Source: Allopusillimonas sp008369125 (GTDB lineage: Bacteria > Pseudomonadota > Gammaproteobacteria > Burkholderiales > Burkholderiaceae_B). Taken from it: DNA of 64,000 nucleotides. Below, piece by piece: positions 25,686 through 34,952 of this stretch (its first letter is position 1; each line of letters starts with the position of its first letter). A program made the translations under genes and the position numbers. Where the stretch lies: contig NZ_VOAY01000001.1 in NCBI RefSeq assembly GCF_008369125.1, positions 310,001 through 374,000 on the forward strand, written 5' to 3'. Under the pieces are notes generated by a model, which saw only the letters and a list, made by a program, of their open reading frames with translations, did not search any database and was not told the DNA's origin.

Positions 25686-28343
25686 CTACCCGACTACGTT
25701 TACGAGTTTGCCCGGAACCACAATGACGCGTTTGGGAGGCCGGCCTTCCAGGAACCGGACCACTGCTTCATGGGCGACGGCAGCCTGCTCGATGGCTTCT
25801 TTGGTGGACTGTGTGGGTACTTTGAGTTCACCGCGCAGCTTGCCGTTGACCTGCAGTACCAACTCGATCTCATCAGCGACCAGCGCCTCTTCGTCTACCT
25901 GAGGCCACGGTGTGTCGAGAAGTTCGCCTTGACTGGCTTCGAACCCAAGATCACGCCATATCTGCCAGGTTATATGAGGTACCACTGGGTACAGTACACG
26001 CAGCAAAATAGAGCTGGTCTCGGCAAGCGAACGGGCGTCGGCAGCGTGGGTGGTGATATCGGCTGACTCAAGCGCATTGAGCATTTTCATGCACGTGGAG
26101 ACCACCGTGTTGTACTGAATGCGCTGGTAGTCGTAGTCGGCAATCTTGAGCAGGGTGTGAATGTTGCGGCGCAATGACTTGGCTGCTTCGCTGGCCTCGT
26201 TAAAGCTGGCTGTTGTCGCCAGGCCGCTGCGGATTGTGCTTTGGTGGTTGTGGCAGAACGACCAGAGGCGGCGCAGAAAGCGATTTGCGCCCTCGACGCC
26301 TGAGTCAGACCATTCTAGGGTTTGCTCTGGCGGGCTTGCGAACATGACGAACAGGCGCGCTGTATCGGCACCCATGGAATCAATGAGTGACTGCGGATCT
26401 ACACCATTGTTTTTGGACTTGGACATGGTGCCGATGCCGCCGTATTCAATGGGCGAACCGTCGGCCAGCAAACGTGCACCCGTGACTGACCCCTTGGCAT
26501 CATGGATGTCTTCGACGTCTTCAGGCCAGAAGTATTCGATCGCACCTTTTTCATTTTTGCGCGAATAGATGTGATTGAGCACCATGCCCTGGCACAGCAG
26601 CTTGGTAAACGGCTCGTCGAACTTTACTAGCCCCATGTCACGCATGACGCGGGTCCAGAATCGTGCATACAGCAGGTGCAGCACGGCGTGCTCGATGCCC
26701 CCGATGTATTGATCCATGGGCATCCAGTAGTCATTGCGCGCGTCAACCATGGCGTTATCGTTGCCTGGTGAGGTGTAGCGCATGAAATACCATGATGAAT
26801 CAACGAAGGTGTCCATGGTGTCGGTTTCGCGGCGCGCTGCAGCCCCGCATTTGGGGCAGGAACACGACAGAAAACCTTCATGCTTGGCCAGCGGGTTGCC
26901 ACTGCCATCCGGGATGAGGTCGTCAGGAAGTATAACGGGCAGGTCTTGCTCAGGCACCGGAACGGGCCCACATGACGGGCAGTGAATAATGGGGATGGGT
27001 GTGCCCCAGTAGCGCTGACGGGAGATGCCCCAGTCGCGCAGGCGCCAGGTGGTCTGTTTTTCGCCCAGACCCAGTGCTGTCAGGTCTGCCGCAATGGCAT
27101 CGACGGCATCGCCGTGCGACAGGCCATCGTATTTGCCAGAATTTACGGTGTGGCAGCGCTGCTTGTCGCCGTACCATTCTTGCCAGGCTTGAACCGAATA
27201 GGTTTTATCTTCGACAGCCACCACTTGTTCTATAGGCAGGTTGTACTTGCGCGCAAACGCAAAATCGCGTTCGTCATGCGCCGGCACGCCCATAACGGCA
27301 CCGTCTCCGTAACTCATCAGTACATAGTTGCCGACCCATACCTCGACCTCTTTGCCGGTGAGCGGGTGCGTAACGGTGAGGCCAGTGCGCATGCCTTCTT
27401 TTTCGCGCGTGGCAATTTCAGCCTCTGTGGTGCCGCCTTTTTTGCAGGCTTCGATAAAGGAAGCCAGTTGAGGGTTGCTCTGGGCCGCATGGGTAGCCAG
27501 GGGATGCTCTGGAGCAACGGCGCAAAACGTGACGCCCATGATGGTGTCGATGCGTGTGGTGAACACATACATGCGACCGTTCTGGATCAACTGCCCCTGG
27601 CCGTCTTGGATGTTGTGGGTAAAGGCAAAGCGCACACCTTCGCTGCGCCCTATCCAGTTTTCTTGCATCAGGCGCACGCGCTCAGGCCAGCCCTGCAGCC
27701 CGTTCTTGACCTGATCAAGTAGCTCGTCGGCATAGTCGGTGATGCGCAGGTAGTAGCCCGGAATTTCGCGCTTTTCTACCAACGCACCCGAACGCCATCC
27801 ACGACCATCAATGACTTGCTCATTGGCAAGCACGGTTTGATCGGCGGGGTCCCAGTTGACGACCTGTGTTTTGCGGTAGGCGATGCCCTTGTCGAGCATT
27901 TTTAGAAACAGCCACTGGTTCCACTTGTAATAGCTGGGGTCGCAGGCACACATTTCACGCGACCAGTCTATGGCAAGCCCCATCGCCTTCATCTGCTTTT
28001 TCATGTACGCGATATTGTCGTACGTCCATTTGGCAGGTGGTACGTTTGACTTGATGGCAGCGTTTTCGGCGGGCATGCCAAAGGCGTCCCAGCCCATGGG
28101 CATAAGCACGTTATAGCCGCGCATGCGTAACTGGCGCGCCATCATGTCATTGATGGTGTAATTGCGCACATGCCCCATGTGCAGCTTACCGCTAGGGTAA
28201 GGCAGCATTGAGCATGCATAGAACTTGGGCTTGGGCGAGCCGTCGGCCGCTTTGGCGTGTTCGGTGACCAGATAGGCCTGCTGCGCTTCCCAGTATTGGT
28301 GGGCGGCTTTTTCGACGTCGGTGGGGCTGTAGCGTTCCTGCAT
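25686..28343 (-). CDS. leuS: Leucyl-tRNA synthetase
   Basis: Class I aminoacyl-tRNA synthetase that charges tRNA-Leu, 885 residues. The HIGH-type motif is PYPSGKLHMGHVRNYT near residue 40, and KMSKS appears as MSKSKNNGVD about two thirds along. The CP1 editing domain lies between them, including the cysteine-rich CPSCG and CSCPKCG zinc sites. The ATG at 28343 gives the conserved MQERYSPTDVEKAAHQYW start; the frame extends 12 codons upstream without support. First gene of the leuS-lptE-holA operon. Confidence 0.97.
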   Translation of the reverse strand: MQERYSPTDVEKAAHQYWEAQQAYLVTEHAKAADGSPKPKFYACSMLPYPSGKLHMGHVRNYTINDMMARQLRMRGYNVLMPMGWDAFGMPAENAAIKSNVPPAKWTYDNIAYMKKQMKAMGLAIDWSREMCACDPSYYKWNQWLFLKMLDKGIAYRKTQVVNWDPADQTVLANEQVIDGRGWRSGALVEKREIPGYYLRITDYADELLDQVKNGLQGWPERVRLMQENWIGRSEGVRFAFTHNIQDGQGQLIQNGRMYVFTTRIDTIMGVTFCAVAPEHPLATHAAQSNPQLASFIEACKKGGTTEAEIATREKEGMRTGLTVTHPLTGKEVEVWVGNYVLMSYGDGAVMGVPAHDERDFAFARKYNLPIEQVVAVEDKTYSVQAWQEWYGDKQRCHTVNSGKYDGLSHGDAVDAIAADLTALGLGEKQTTWRLRDWGISRQRYWGTPIPIIHCPSCGPVPVPEQDLPVILPDDLIPDGSGNPLAKHEGFLSCSCPKCGAAARRETDTMDTFVDSSWYFMRYTSPGNDNAMVDARNDYWMPMDQYIGGIEHAVLHLLYARFWTRVMRDMGLVKFDEPFTKLLCQGMVLNHIYSRKNEKGAIEYFWPEDVEDIHDAKGSVTGARLLADGSPIEYGGIGTMSKSKNNGVDPQSLIDSMGADTARLFVMFASPPEQTLEWSDSGVEGANRFLRRLWSFCHNHQSTIRSGLATTASFNEASEAAKSLRRNIHTLLKIADYDYQRIQYNTVVSTCMKMLNALESADITTHAADARSLAETSSILLRVLYPVVPHITWQIWRDLGFEASQGELLDTPWPQVDEEALVADEIELVLQVNGKLRGELKVPTQSTKEAIEQAAVAHEAVVRFLEGRPPKRVIVVPGKLVNVVG

Positions 28344-28514
28344 GAGATCCGGGTAAGAAAGTGTGGCGTTGCAAACCACGCATTATAGGCGTTTACGGTT
28401 GTGGCGCACCCACTCGTGCGCTGATGAGTGCGGCCGACGTCAGCAAGCTGGTCGAAGTGATCAAGCTGGCTGCTGGCAAACCTGCGCAGAAATCGTCGGC
28501 AGACTGCAAACGGA

Positions 28515-28538
28515 AAAACCCTGCCGGGGCAGGGTTTT
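28515..28538 (-). terminator. Terminator of rpmB-rpmG
   Basis: The inverted repeat aaaaccctgcc / ggcagggtttt (11 bp, 2-nt centre) lies between rpmG and leuS. T runs are present on both strands, so it can act in either direction; its natural user is the leftward rpmBG transcript. Confidence 0.8.
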
Positions 28539-28570
28539 ATGGAATCCAGGCAAATCGGATTGAGCTCGAT

Positions 28571-28738
28571 TTACTTGAGCTTGGTTTCCTTGTAGTCAAC
28601 GTGCTTGCGAGCGACGGGATCAAATTTTTTGATCAGCATCTTTTCAGGCATGTTGCGCTTGTTTTTGGTGGTCGTGTAAAAGTGACCCGTGCCGGCGGTG
28701 GACTCGAGTTTGATTTTCTCGCGAATACCTTTTGCCAT
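28571..28738 (-). CDS. rpmG: 50S ribosomal protein L33
   Basis: Ribosomal protein of 55 residues, found by reading the minus strand: it begins MAKGIREKIKLESTAGTG and contains FYTTTKNKRNMPEK. It lacks the four zinc-binding cysteines of the C+ form, so it is the zinc-free type. An aaggagct site lies upstream of ATG 28738. It follows rpmB by 35 nt, the usual arrangement. Confidence 0.95.
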   Translation of the reverse strand: MAKGIREKIKLESTAGTGHFYTTTKNKRNMPEKMLIKKFDPVARKHVDYKETKLK

Positions 28739-28773
28739 GATTCAGCTCCTTGAATTTAATTGACGAGAAGCGA

Positions 28774-29007
28774 TCAGGCTTCGCCGCGAGTGCGCATGTC
28801 TGCCAATACGACTTCGATACCGAGCTTGTCGATAGTGCGAATAGCATTGGTGGAGACGCGAAGGCGAACCCAGCGGTTTTCGCTTTCGACCCAGAAACGG
28901 CGCGATTGCAGGTTAGGAAGAAAGCGACGCTTTGTTTTGTTGTTTGCGTGCGAAACATTGTTGCCCACCATTGGGCCTTTGCCGGTAACTTGGCATACGC
29001 GTGCCAT
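28774..29007 (-). CDS. rpmB: 50S ribosomal protein L28
   Basis: Ribosomal protein of 77 residues: MARVCQVTGKGPMVGNNVSH is the canonical N-terminus, and KRRFLPNLQSRRFWVES follows. It has no zinc cysteine pairs. The ATG is at 29007; the frame is open further upstream but that part is untranslated leader. A promoter about 230 nt upstream implies a long 5' leader, which could carry autogenous control. Confidence 0.95.
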   Translation of the reverse strand: MARVCQVTGKGPMVGNNVSHANNKTKRRFLPNLQSRRFWVESENRWVRLRVSTNAIRTIDKLGIEVVLADMRTRGEA

Positions 29008-29683
29008 GGTAATACCCCTTGATAATTTGCCTGAAATGCCTGGCCAGTTGCTTAAAGTCGCCTTAGCGACACGGGCGCGCGCCCTAAAGTGTTTTTTAAT
29101 ACACCCCGGTGCATGCCAGCCCGAAGAAAAAACGCTTATGCAAAACACGTGTCGCGCAAAGCGGTTGCCTCGCAAGCCATGCCGTGTTTTTAAGCGACGC
29201 CTCTTTGCCGGGAAGCCAAGCCTGGTAATCTGTAAAGCCTAGTATTCTAATATAAAAATGCTGTTCAGATCAAGCGGGCAGAAGGGCGATGCGTCGAAAT
29301 AGCCACGAAAAGCGTGCTGCTGCGGCAAGTATACCCGTTGGCGAGGGGCTTGGCGGGCATTTTAGGGCAGAAACTTATGGTCGCCGCATGGGTTCGGGGC
29401 CGTCCGGCGCAGGTCAGAGCAGAACGCGACGATGCACGAATGCTAAGCGAGGCCATGCCGTAGCTAATAGTGATGCCTTATTGCAACAAATATGAGGAAG
29501 AATCTTCATGAATGTTGTATGTTGTATAACAGGTGTGTCGAGTGGCTGATTCCGTTCTTCTCTGCCCTGGGTGAAACCGACCTTGTTGTTCAACGGCAGA
29601 TTGGTGTGTGGGCCTGTCAGAAGGAAATCGTTTCTTTGTATCTTTGAGTGTACGCCCATTGGCGACATGCTTTAGGGGAGAGA
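29008..29683. other. Divergent intergenic region between rpmB and cyclopropane synthase gene
   Basis: About 675 nt without a supported gene. It holds the leftward rpmB promoter (29244-29273) and must hold a rightward one for the gene at 29684. Short open frames on both strands have no recognisable product. No tRNA or clear RNA gene is seen. Confidence 0.5.
29244..29273 (-). promoter_or_regulatory. Candidate sigma70 promoter for rpmBG
   Basis: On the minus strand TTGATC is followed after 18 nt by TAGAAT in an A/T-rich spacer. A transcript from here would have a leader of about 230 nt before rpmB. Confidence 0.5.
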
Positions 29684-30940
29684 ATGTTAAGTCCGGTCTT
29701 ATCTGCAGTGGAAACCAAACTTGCAACCTTGCCGTTGCCCATACAATTGGTTATGCCTGACGGGCAGCAGCTAGGCGCGCCCAATGCGTCAATTCGCCTC
29801 ATGGTCAAAGATCGAAGTACGCTTGCGCACTTAGTGGCCGGGCAGGTCGGTATGTTGGGCGAAGACTTTGTCGAAGGTAAATTTGATGTCAGCGGGTCTA
29901 TGCGTGATCTTATGCGCGTAGCAGCCGCAGTCTTGCCAGGCTCACCTATTGAAGCGGCCCGTGTGGGCCGTCTTACCGAACTGATACACCGGCTGATGTC
30001 GGTGTGGCGACATTCAATAGAGCGGGACGCGAGGCAGATACAGTTCCATTATGACTTGTCTGATGAATTTTACGCACTCTGGCTGGATCCTCTCAAAGTG
30101 TACTCGTGCGGGTATTTCAAAACGCCTGATACAACGTTGGCACAAGCGCAGGAAGCCAAGCTCGACCATATTTGCCGCAAGCTCAGGCTCAGGCAGGGGG
30201 AACGCTTTCTGGATGTCGGTGCAGGTTGGGGTGGGTTGCTTTTGTGGGCAGCCGAAAACTATGGCGTTGACGCTACCGGCATTACGCTCTCAAAAAACCA
30301 GCACGCCTATGTAAATCGTATGATTGAAGAGAAGGGGCTGGGCGGGCGGGTACGCATGGAGCTGCTCGATTATCGCAAGCTGGATGAGTCTGCACAGTAT
30401 GACAAAATCGCCTCGGTAGGCATGTTCGAGCACGTGGGTCGGGCCCAGTTAGATGAGTATTTTGCCAAGCTGCACCGCTTGTTGCGCCCTGGCGGTCTGG
30501 TCATGAATCATGGCATTACGGCGGGCGGCATTGATAATAATGGCCTGGGTGCCGGCATGGGCGAGTTTATCGAGAAGTATATTTTTCCGGGTGGTGAGCT
30601 TACGCATATCAGCCGGGTGCTTGAACACATGACAAATGGCGGCCTGGAAAACCTCGATATTGAAAACCTCAGGCCTCATTATGCCCGCACGCTGTGGGAA
30701 TGGAGTGACGCGCTTGAAGCCAGGCTGCCCGAGGCCCGACAAATTCTTTCGGGTGAGCAGGGTGAGCGCTCGCTGAGGGCCTACCGCATGTACCTGGCGG
30801 GTTGCGCCATGGGGTTTGAACACGGATGGACCGCACTGCACCAGATTCTGGCGCAACCAAATAGTGGTGGTCGGGCTGATGAACTAGATCATCCACAAGA
30901 TCTAGCCTATCCGTGGCGACGCGATTACATGTACAAGTAA
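29684..30940 (+). CDS. Cyclopropane-fatty-acyl-phospholipid synthase family methyltransferase
   Basis: SAM-dependent enzyme of 418 residues in the CFA/mycolic acid synthase family, which methylenates or methylates unsaturated acyl chains of membrane phospholipids. SAM motif I is FLDVGAGWGGLLLWAAE. The family-specific ITLSKNQ, ASVGMFEHVG and MYLAGCAMGFEHGW segments are present. The N-terminal 110 residues resemble the lipid-binding domain of these enzymes. ATG 29684 has a ggggagag site 5 nt upstream; the frame extends upstream to 29648 without support. It could be CFA synthase itself or a related lipid methyltransferase. Confidence 0.88.
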   Translation: MLSPVLSAVETKLATLPLPIQLVMPDGQQLGAPNASIRLMVKDRSTLAHLVAGQVGMLGEDFVEGKFDVSGSMRDLMRVAAAVLPGSPIEAARVGRLTELIHRLMSVWRHSIERDARQIQFHYDLSDEFYALWLDPLKVYSCGYFKTPDTTLAQAQEAKLDHICRKLRLRQGERFLDVGAGWGGLLLWAAENYGVDATGITLSKNQHAYVNRMIEEKGLGGRVRMELLDYRKLDESAQYDKIASVGMFEHVGRAQLDEYFAKLHRLLRPGGLVMNHGITAGGIDNNGLGAGMGEFIEKYIFPGGELTHISRVLEHMTNGGLENLDIENLRPHYARTLWEWSDALEARLPEARQILSGEQGERSLRAYRMYLAGCAMGFEHGWTALHQILAQPNSGGRADELDHPQDLAYPWRRDYMYK

Positions 30941-31207
30941 TTTTTGGAAGAGACGGTAACCAGAGTCACGCGGCTCAGCCGATATATGGGGGACGCCGTG
31001 TGCAGCGGCTTTACGAGCACCTGCATTGCGTTCATTTATCTGCTGAGAATGATCTACGCCGCAGCGTGTTTTTTGTCTTTGTGTCTGCGCACGTGGGGAG
31101 GGCGAAGTGCAGCAGGGCGTTATCCGACGCGGTTGTTTTCACGTTGCTTAGGCGCACTCAATTTGTCAACGAGAGAGGGTAGCACTCATGTGATCATGGG
31201 TTTGCCG

Positions 31208-32635
31208 TCACGCCGGCGATGGACGAGCTTGCTGATTTTGCCGCCTGAACTGTGCTGCGACGTGGCGGTACCAGACAAACAGCAGGCAGGCCGAAAGCGC
31301 AAGGCCGAGCATGGCCATTAACCACATGCTTGCCGCCCCAATAGGGGCGCCTGGCGCAATTTGATCCAGTACGGGTTTTAATGCACCGGCTGCGGGCCCA
31401 AAGCCTAGCCACCAGCCGCCGATCAGGCCCAGCCCGGTCAGAGCCACAACTTGAAGAATCATGGGGACTACGGCAACTTTATACGCCCTGAGCAGATAGC
31501 AGCCTATGCATTGCATGGCATCACAAAGATGGAACCAGGGCAGCAACTGCAGCAGGGCAGCAGCTACGAGTGCCACCTTCACATCGTCGGTATACAGGCT
31601 GATGATGGATGATTTGCCCATGGCCAGAGCGAGTGCCGTAATGCCCGCCCCGATGATGACAATGACCAGGCCCGCATTGGCTGTTCGGCGGGCTCGTTCG
31701 GCGTCTCGCGCTCCGATGGCCTGTGCTGTAAGCGCAGCGGTGGCAATACCGACCGCCATGGGCATCATGTAGCTGAGCGCAGCCAGGTTGGCCATAACTT
31801 GATGCCCACCTGTGACATACATGCCTTCGCGCGCAACAAGCAGTGCCATGAAACTGAATGCGGCCACTTCAATAAGATACGACCCGCCCATGGGAATGCC
31901 CAGTCGCAAGAGTTCTTTCTGGCTAACCCATTTTGGCTTGCTGATATGTGGACGGAAGCGGGCAAAATAGGGGTCATGATAAATGGCCCACAGGCCTGCT
32001 GCCAGCGTGACCCATGCCGTTAATGCTGTAGAAAGCCCGGCACCTACAGCGCCCAACGCGGGCATGCCAAATTTTCCAAACATGAATACCCAGTTGAGCA
32101 GAAGCTTGATGCCGATGCTTGCCAGGTTAATGGTCATGACCATTTGAGGCCGTGACACCGCTGAGCCCAGAGCATATATTGTCCGGAAGACCAATGTGGC
32201 GGGCAGCGCCAGCACCAGTGCCCGAAGATACCAGGTAATGCTGGTACGGACGGCAGGCTCAATATTGCCTGAGAGTGAAAGCCACGCGTCGGGAAACAGC
32301 ATGATGACGGTGCCCACCAGCGATAATGCTAATGCTACCCACACCCCTTGGCCCCAGGCGTGGCCGATGTCAAGATGGCGTCCCGCTCCGAAGTGTTGCG
32401 CAATAATGGGAATAAGTGCATGCACAACGCCCATTAGCCCGACAAAAACAGTAATGTAAATAGAAACGGATAAAGCCATGGCTTGCAGATCTGCCGCACT
32501 GGCGTGCCCGGCCATGGCAGTGTCCATAACGCCAAACGCTATGCCGGCCCAGGAGCTGATCAATACAGGCCACGCCTGTTTCAGTATCTCTTTGATGTCG
32601 TGAGACAGCCTGGAACGCCAGGCGGGGGCGATCAC
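31208..32635 (-). CDS. MATE family efflux transporter (NorM-type)
   Basis: Cation-coupled multidrug exporter of 475 residues with twelve predicted membrane helices in two halves. Family features are the N-terminal QAWPVLISSWAGIAFGVMDTAMAG region and the PMGGSYLIEVAAFSFMALLVAR segment opening the second half. The GTG start at 32635 overlaps the stop of the upstream glycosyltransferase gene (GTGA), so the two are translationally coupled. What the pair has in common is unclear; a lipid-linked or drug substrate is possible. Confidence 0.88.
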   Translation of the reverse strand: MIAPAWRSRLSHDIKEILKQAWPVLISSWAGIAFGVMDTAMAGHASAADLQAMALSVSIYITVFVGLMGVVHALIPIIAQHFGAGRHLDIGHAWGQGVWVALALSLVGTVIMLFPDAWLSLSGNIEPAVRTSITWYLRALVLALPATLVFRTIYALGSAVSRPQMVMTINLASIGIKLLLNWVFMFGKFGMPALGAVGAGLSTALTAWVTLAAGLWAIYHDPYFARFRPHISKPKWVSQKELLRLGIPMGGSYLIEVAAFSFMALLVAREGMYVTGGHQVMANLAALSYMMPMAVGIATAALTAQAIGARDAERARRTANAGLVIVIIGAGITALALAMGKSSIISLYTDDVKVALVAAALLQLLPWFHLCDAMQCIGCYLLRAYKVAVVPMILQVVALTGLGLIGGWWLGFGPAAGALKPVLDQIAPGAPIGAASMWLMAMLGLALSACLLFVWYRHVAAQFRRQNQQARPSPA

Positions 32636-34389
32636 GGCTGGCGCAGACGTATCAGACGAAAGATCTCGTGGCGATCGGCACTACGCCTGCCTTGCCACAA
32701 CACGCTGCCGGTGTCGGAATAGGCAGCAGTGCCTTCGCGGACACTGTCGTTTGAAGTTTGCTGCAAGACCAGTGCGCAATCGGAGCCATAGCTGAAGTCA
32801 ATATTGTCAAATACCAGAAACGAGGCGCGCTGGCCTGTGCCCAGCCCTTGTGCACGCACGCACTCTTGAGGGCCCACGTAAGTGGCAAGTGCGGTAGCAA
32901 GTTGACCCGATACCGTACGGTAGCTACGCACGTAATCGAGTGCAGGCATCCAGAGCGTGACCAGCAGTAGCCAGGTTACGATGAGGCCGCCTGCCGAAAG
33001 TACTGTGCCTCGCCAGAGACCGGCGGGCTTGGTGTGCAGACGCCAGCGAACCAGTACGAACCATGCCAGCGTGCCCGCAACGGCAAAGCCTACCGCTGGC
33101 CATGATATGAAAACATCATAACCACGCGTTTGACGAGCGATATTGCGGGAGATTTGGCCGGGCCACCCCGTTTGGAGGGCGATCCAGCCCAGCCATACGG
33201 TAGCGGTGGTTAGCGAAAAACACATGACGGCAAACCAGTCGAGCGTGTTCACAATGCCCCGACGTAGCGTGGGTAATGAGAACGCAGCAAGAACGGCGGC
33301 AGGAACTGCCATCAGACTGTATTCGGGCTCGAAGGCGTCGACCAAGCAAAGCATGACCACCAGCGGCCACACCAGGAACATGAGCGGAATCCAGATATGC
33401 GGGGCTGCCAGCCACTCGCGCCAGCGCCAGATGGCCAGCAGCGCCAGCGGCCAGGTTGGCCAGAGAAACCACGGCAGATCACGGAAGACCTTGAGCGTTT
33501 CGCCTAAATGTGGCCAGGTAAAAGAGGTGGTGTTCCAGAGCAGCCATGTGTCAGTCCAGTAGGGGCCGGCTTGTCGTGCCGGTATCCACCATAACAGGAT
33601 GAGCGCAACGCACAGCCCGGCCGTCACGATAAGCCATTTTTTATTTGCCCAGAGAGGGCTGCGCGACCAGAATATGCACGGCACGGCCAGCATAATGGGC
33701 AAAGCGCCGATCCAGCCGCGTGTTAGGAATGCGGCGGCCAGGGCAAGGCCCAGTGTGACGGAGCCAGATGCCGGATGGTCAAGCATGCGTGCCACCGAGT
33801 AAAACGCGAGCGCCTGGAAAGCAATAATGGCGGGTACTTCGGAGGTTTCATGCATGCGCCATACGATGCCTACCGTGGCAACGATAAGCAAAAGCGCTGC
33901 GTCGGCGATCATGCGGCCATAGTCACGTACGGTAGGTTCGCCACCAAACGGCAAGGGCAGGGGTTGGGGTTCGGGCCGTCGCCCCAGAAGATAGGTGCCA
34001 TACCACACCGATGCCGTCAGCAGGCCAAACCAGATAAAGTTTGGAAAGCGCGAGGCGATAATGGCGGCGTCAATTTGCGTAGGGGTGAACAGGCTGATGA
34101 TGGGTGAGAACAGCCAGATGCAAAAGGCACCGACCCACATAACCAAAGGCCCGTCCTGAGCGTGTGCGAGCACCCCGATTTGTGGAAGCAACCATGCCTT
34201 GCCACCGTGATCAATTGCGGTAAGCATGGTGGCCAGGCCGACCACATCGTCGGTTTTCCATGGGTCACGAAAAAACAGGCCGGCCAGAATGTAAACAAGG
34301 CCGACCAGCAGTAGAAAACGCCTGGGCAGTTTTACGGTTGCCGTGGCCATGAGGCGGGCGGGGGTGGAGGCAGGGTCGCTCAATGACAC
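32632..34389 (-). CDS. GT-C fold glycosyltransferase, family 39/ArnT-like
   Basis: Integral membrane protein of about 585 residues with eleven or more hydrophobic segments. The first periplasmic loop has the acidic motif FFRDPWKTDDVVG expected of polyprenyl-phosphate-sugar transferases such as ArnT and PMT. Family members transfer a sugar from undecaprenyl phosphate to lipid A or proteins on the periplasmic side. The start may be GTG 34389 or the ATG at 34350; neither has a ribosome-binding site. Coupled to the MATE gene downstream. Confidence 0.78.
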   Translation of the reverse strand: MSLSDPASTPARLMATATVKLPRRFLLLVGLVYILAGLFFRDPWKTDDVVGLATMLTAIDHGGKAWLLPQIGVLAHAQDGPLVMWVGAFCIWLFSPIISLFTPTQIDAAIIASRFPNFIWFGLLTASVWYGTYLLGRRPEPQPLPLPFGGEPTVRDYGRMIADAALLLIVATVGIVWRMHETSEVPAIIAFQALAFYSVARMLDHPASGSVTLGLALAAAFLTRGWIGALPIMLAVPCIFWSRSPLWANKKWLIVTAGLCVALILLWWIPARQAGPYWTDTWLLWNTTSFTWPHLGETLKVFRDLPWFLWPTWPLALLAIWRWREWLAAPHIWIPLMFLVWPLVVMLCLVDAFEPEYSLMAVPAAVLAAFSLPTLRRGIVNTLDWFAVMCFSLTTATVWLGWIALQTGWPGQISRNIARQTRGYDVFISWPAVGFAVAGTLAWFVLVRWRLHTKPAGLWRGTVLSAGGLIVTWLLLVTLWMPALDYVRSYRTVSGQLATALATYVGPQECVRAQGLGTGQRASFLVFDNIDFSYGSDCALVLQQTSNDSVREGTAAYSDTGSVLWQGRRSADRHEIFRLIRLRQP

Positions 34390-34430
34390 GGGGCAGACGC
34401 CAAGAAAAAAGGATGAGGGTATCTTAAAGT

Positions 34431-34456
34431 AAAAAGGCAGCCCGGAGGCTGCCTTT
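34431..34456 (-). terminator. Terminator of rpmE2
   Basis: The stem aaaggcagcc / ggctgccttt (10 bp) has loop cgga; on the minus strand it is followed by five T. Confidence 0.87.
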
Positions 34457-34500
34457 CTGGAACGACGCAGATGCGTAAAGCCGCTGCGAAGGCAGGCTGG

Positions 34501-34761
34501 TTACTTGCGTACCGTGCCAGCTGTACGTGCAAAACGGGCGCGAAACTTTTCAACGCGACCGGTTTCAACGATACGGGTTTGAGCGCCCGTGTAAAACGGA
34601 TGCGACTCAGACGTTACGTCGCACTTAAAGAGCGGGTAAGTTTTGCCTTCAAGCTCGATGGTTTCGCGGCTGTGAAGCGTAGAGCGCGAAATAAACGTCG
34701 TGCCGGTTTGCTGGTCCAGAAATACCACTTCGCGGTATTCGGGGTGCACGCCTTGTTTCAT
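34501..34761 (-). CDS. rpmE2: 50S ribosomal protein L31 type B
   Basis: Ribosomal protein of 86 residues. The start MKQGVHPEYREVVFLDQQTG and the HPFYTGAQTRIVETGRVEKF end are typical. The only cysteine is in LFKCDVTSESHPF; the CxxC pair of type A is absent, so this is the zinc-independent paralogue, which is often controlled by Zur in other bacteria. No clear Zur box is visible upstream by eye. Transcribed alone with its own terminator. Confidence 0.95.
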   Translation of the reverse strand: MKQGVHPEYREVVFLDQQTGTTFISRSTLHSRETIELEGKTYPLFKCDVTSESHPFYTGAQTRIVETGRVEKFRARFARTAGTVRK

Positions 34762-34952
34762 GATTGGTTCCTGTTTGTTTCAAATAGCGGGTCGCCAGAA
34801 AGTGCCACCGCTTGCAGGCCCAGACTGCGGGCCGTTCTTGGTAATGGCACAAACCACGTATCCAGGATAACGGATGATTTTAGCTGATTGCAAATAGGTC
34901 TGCAAGCGCTGTGTGTATTGCCACATCTGGCAATGCGGTTCGATAGTGCTGC

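Noticed and set aside
30944..31321. 125-codon plus-strand frame after the cyclopropane synthase gene
   Set aside because: Starts from TTG without a ribosome-binding site, has no recognisable domain and runs into the antisense of the MATE gene.
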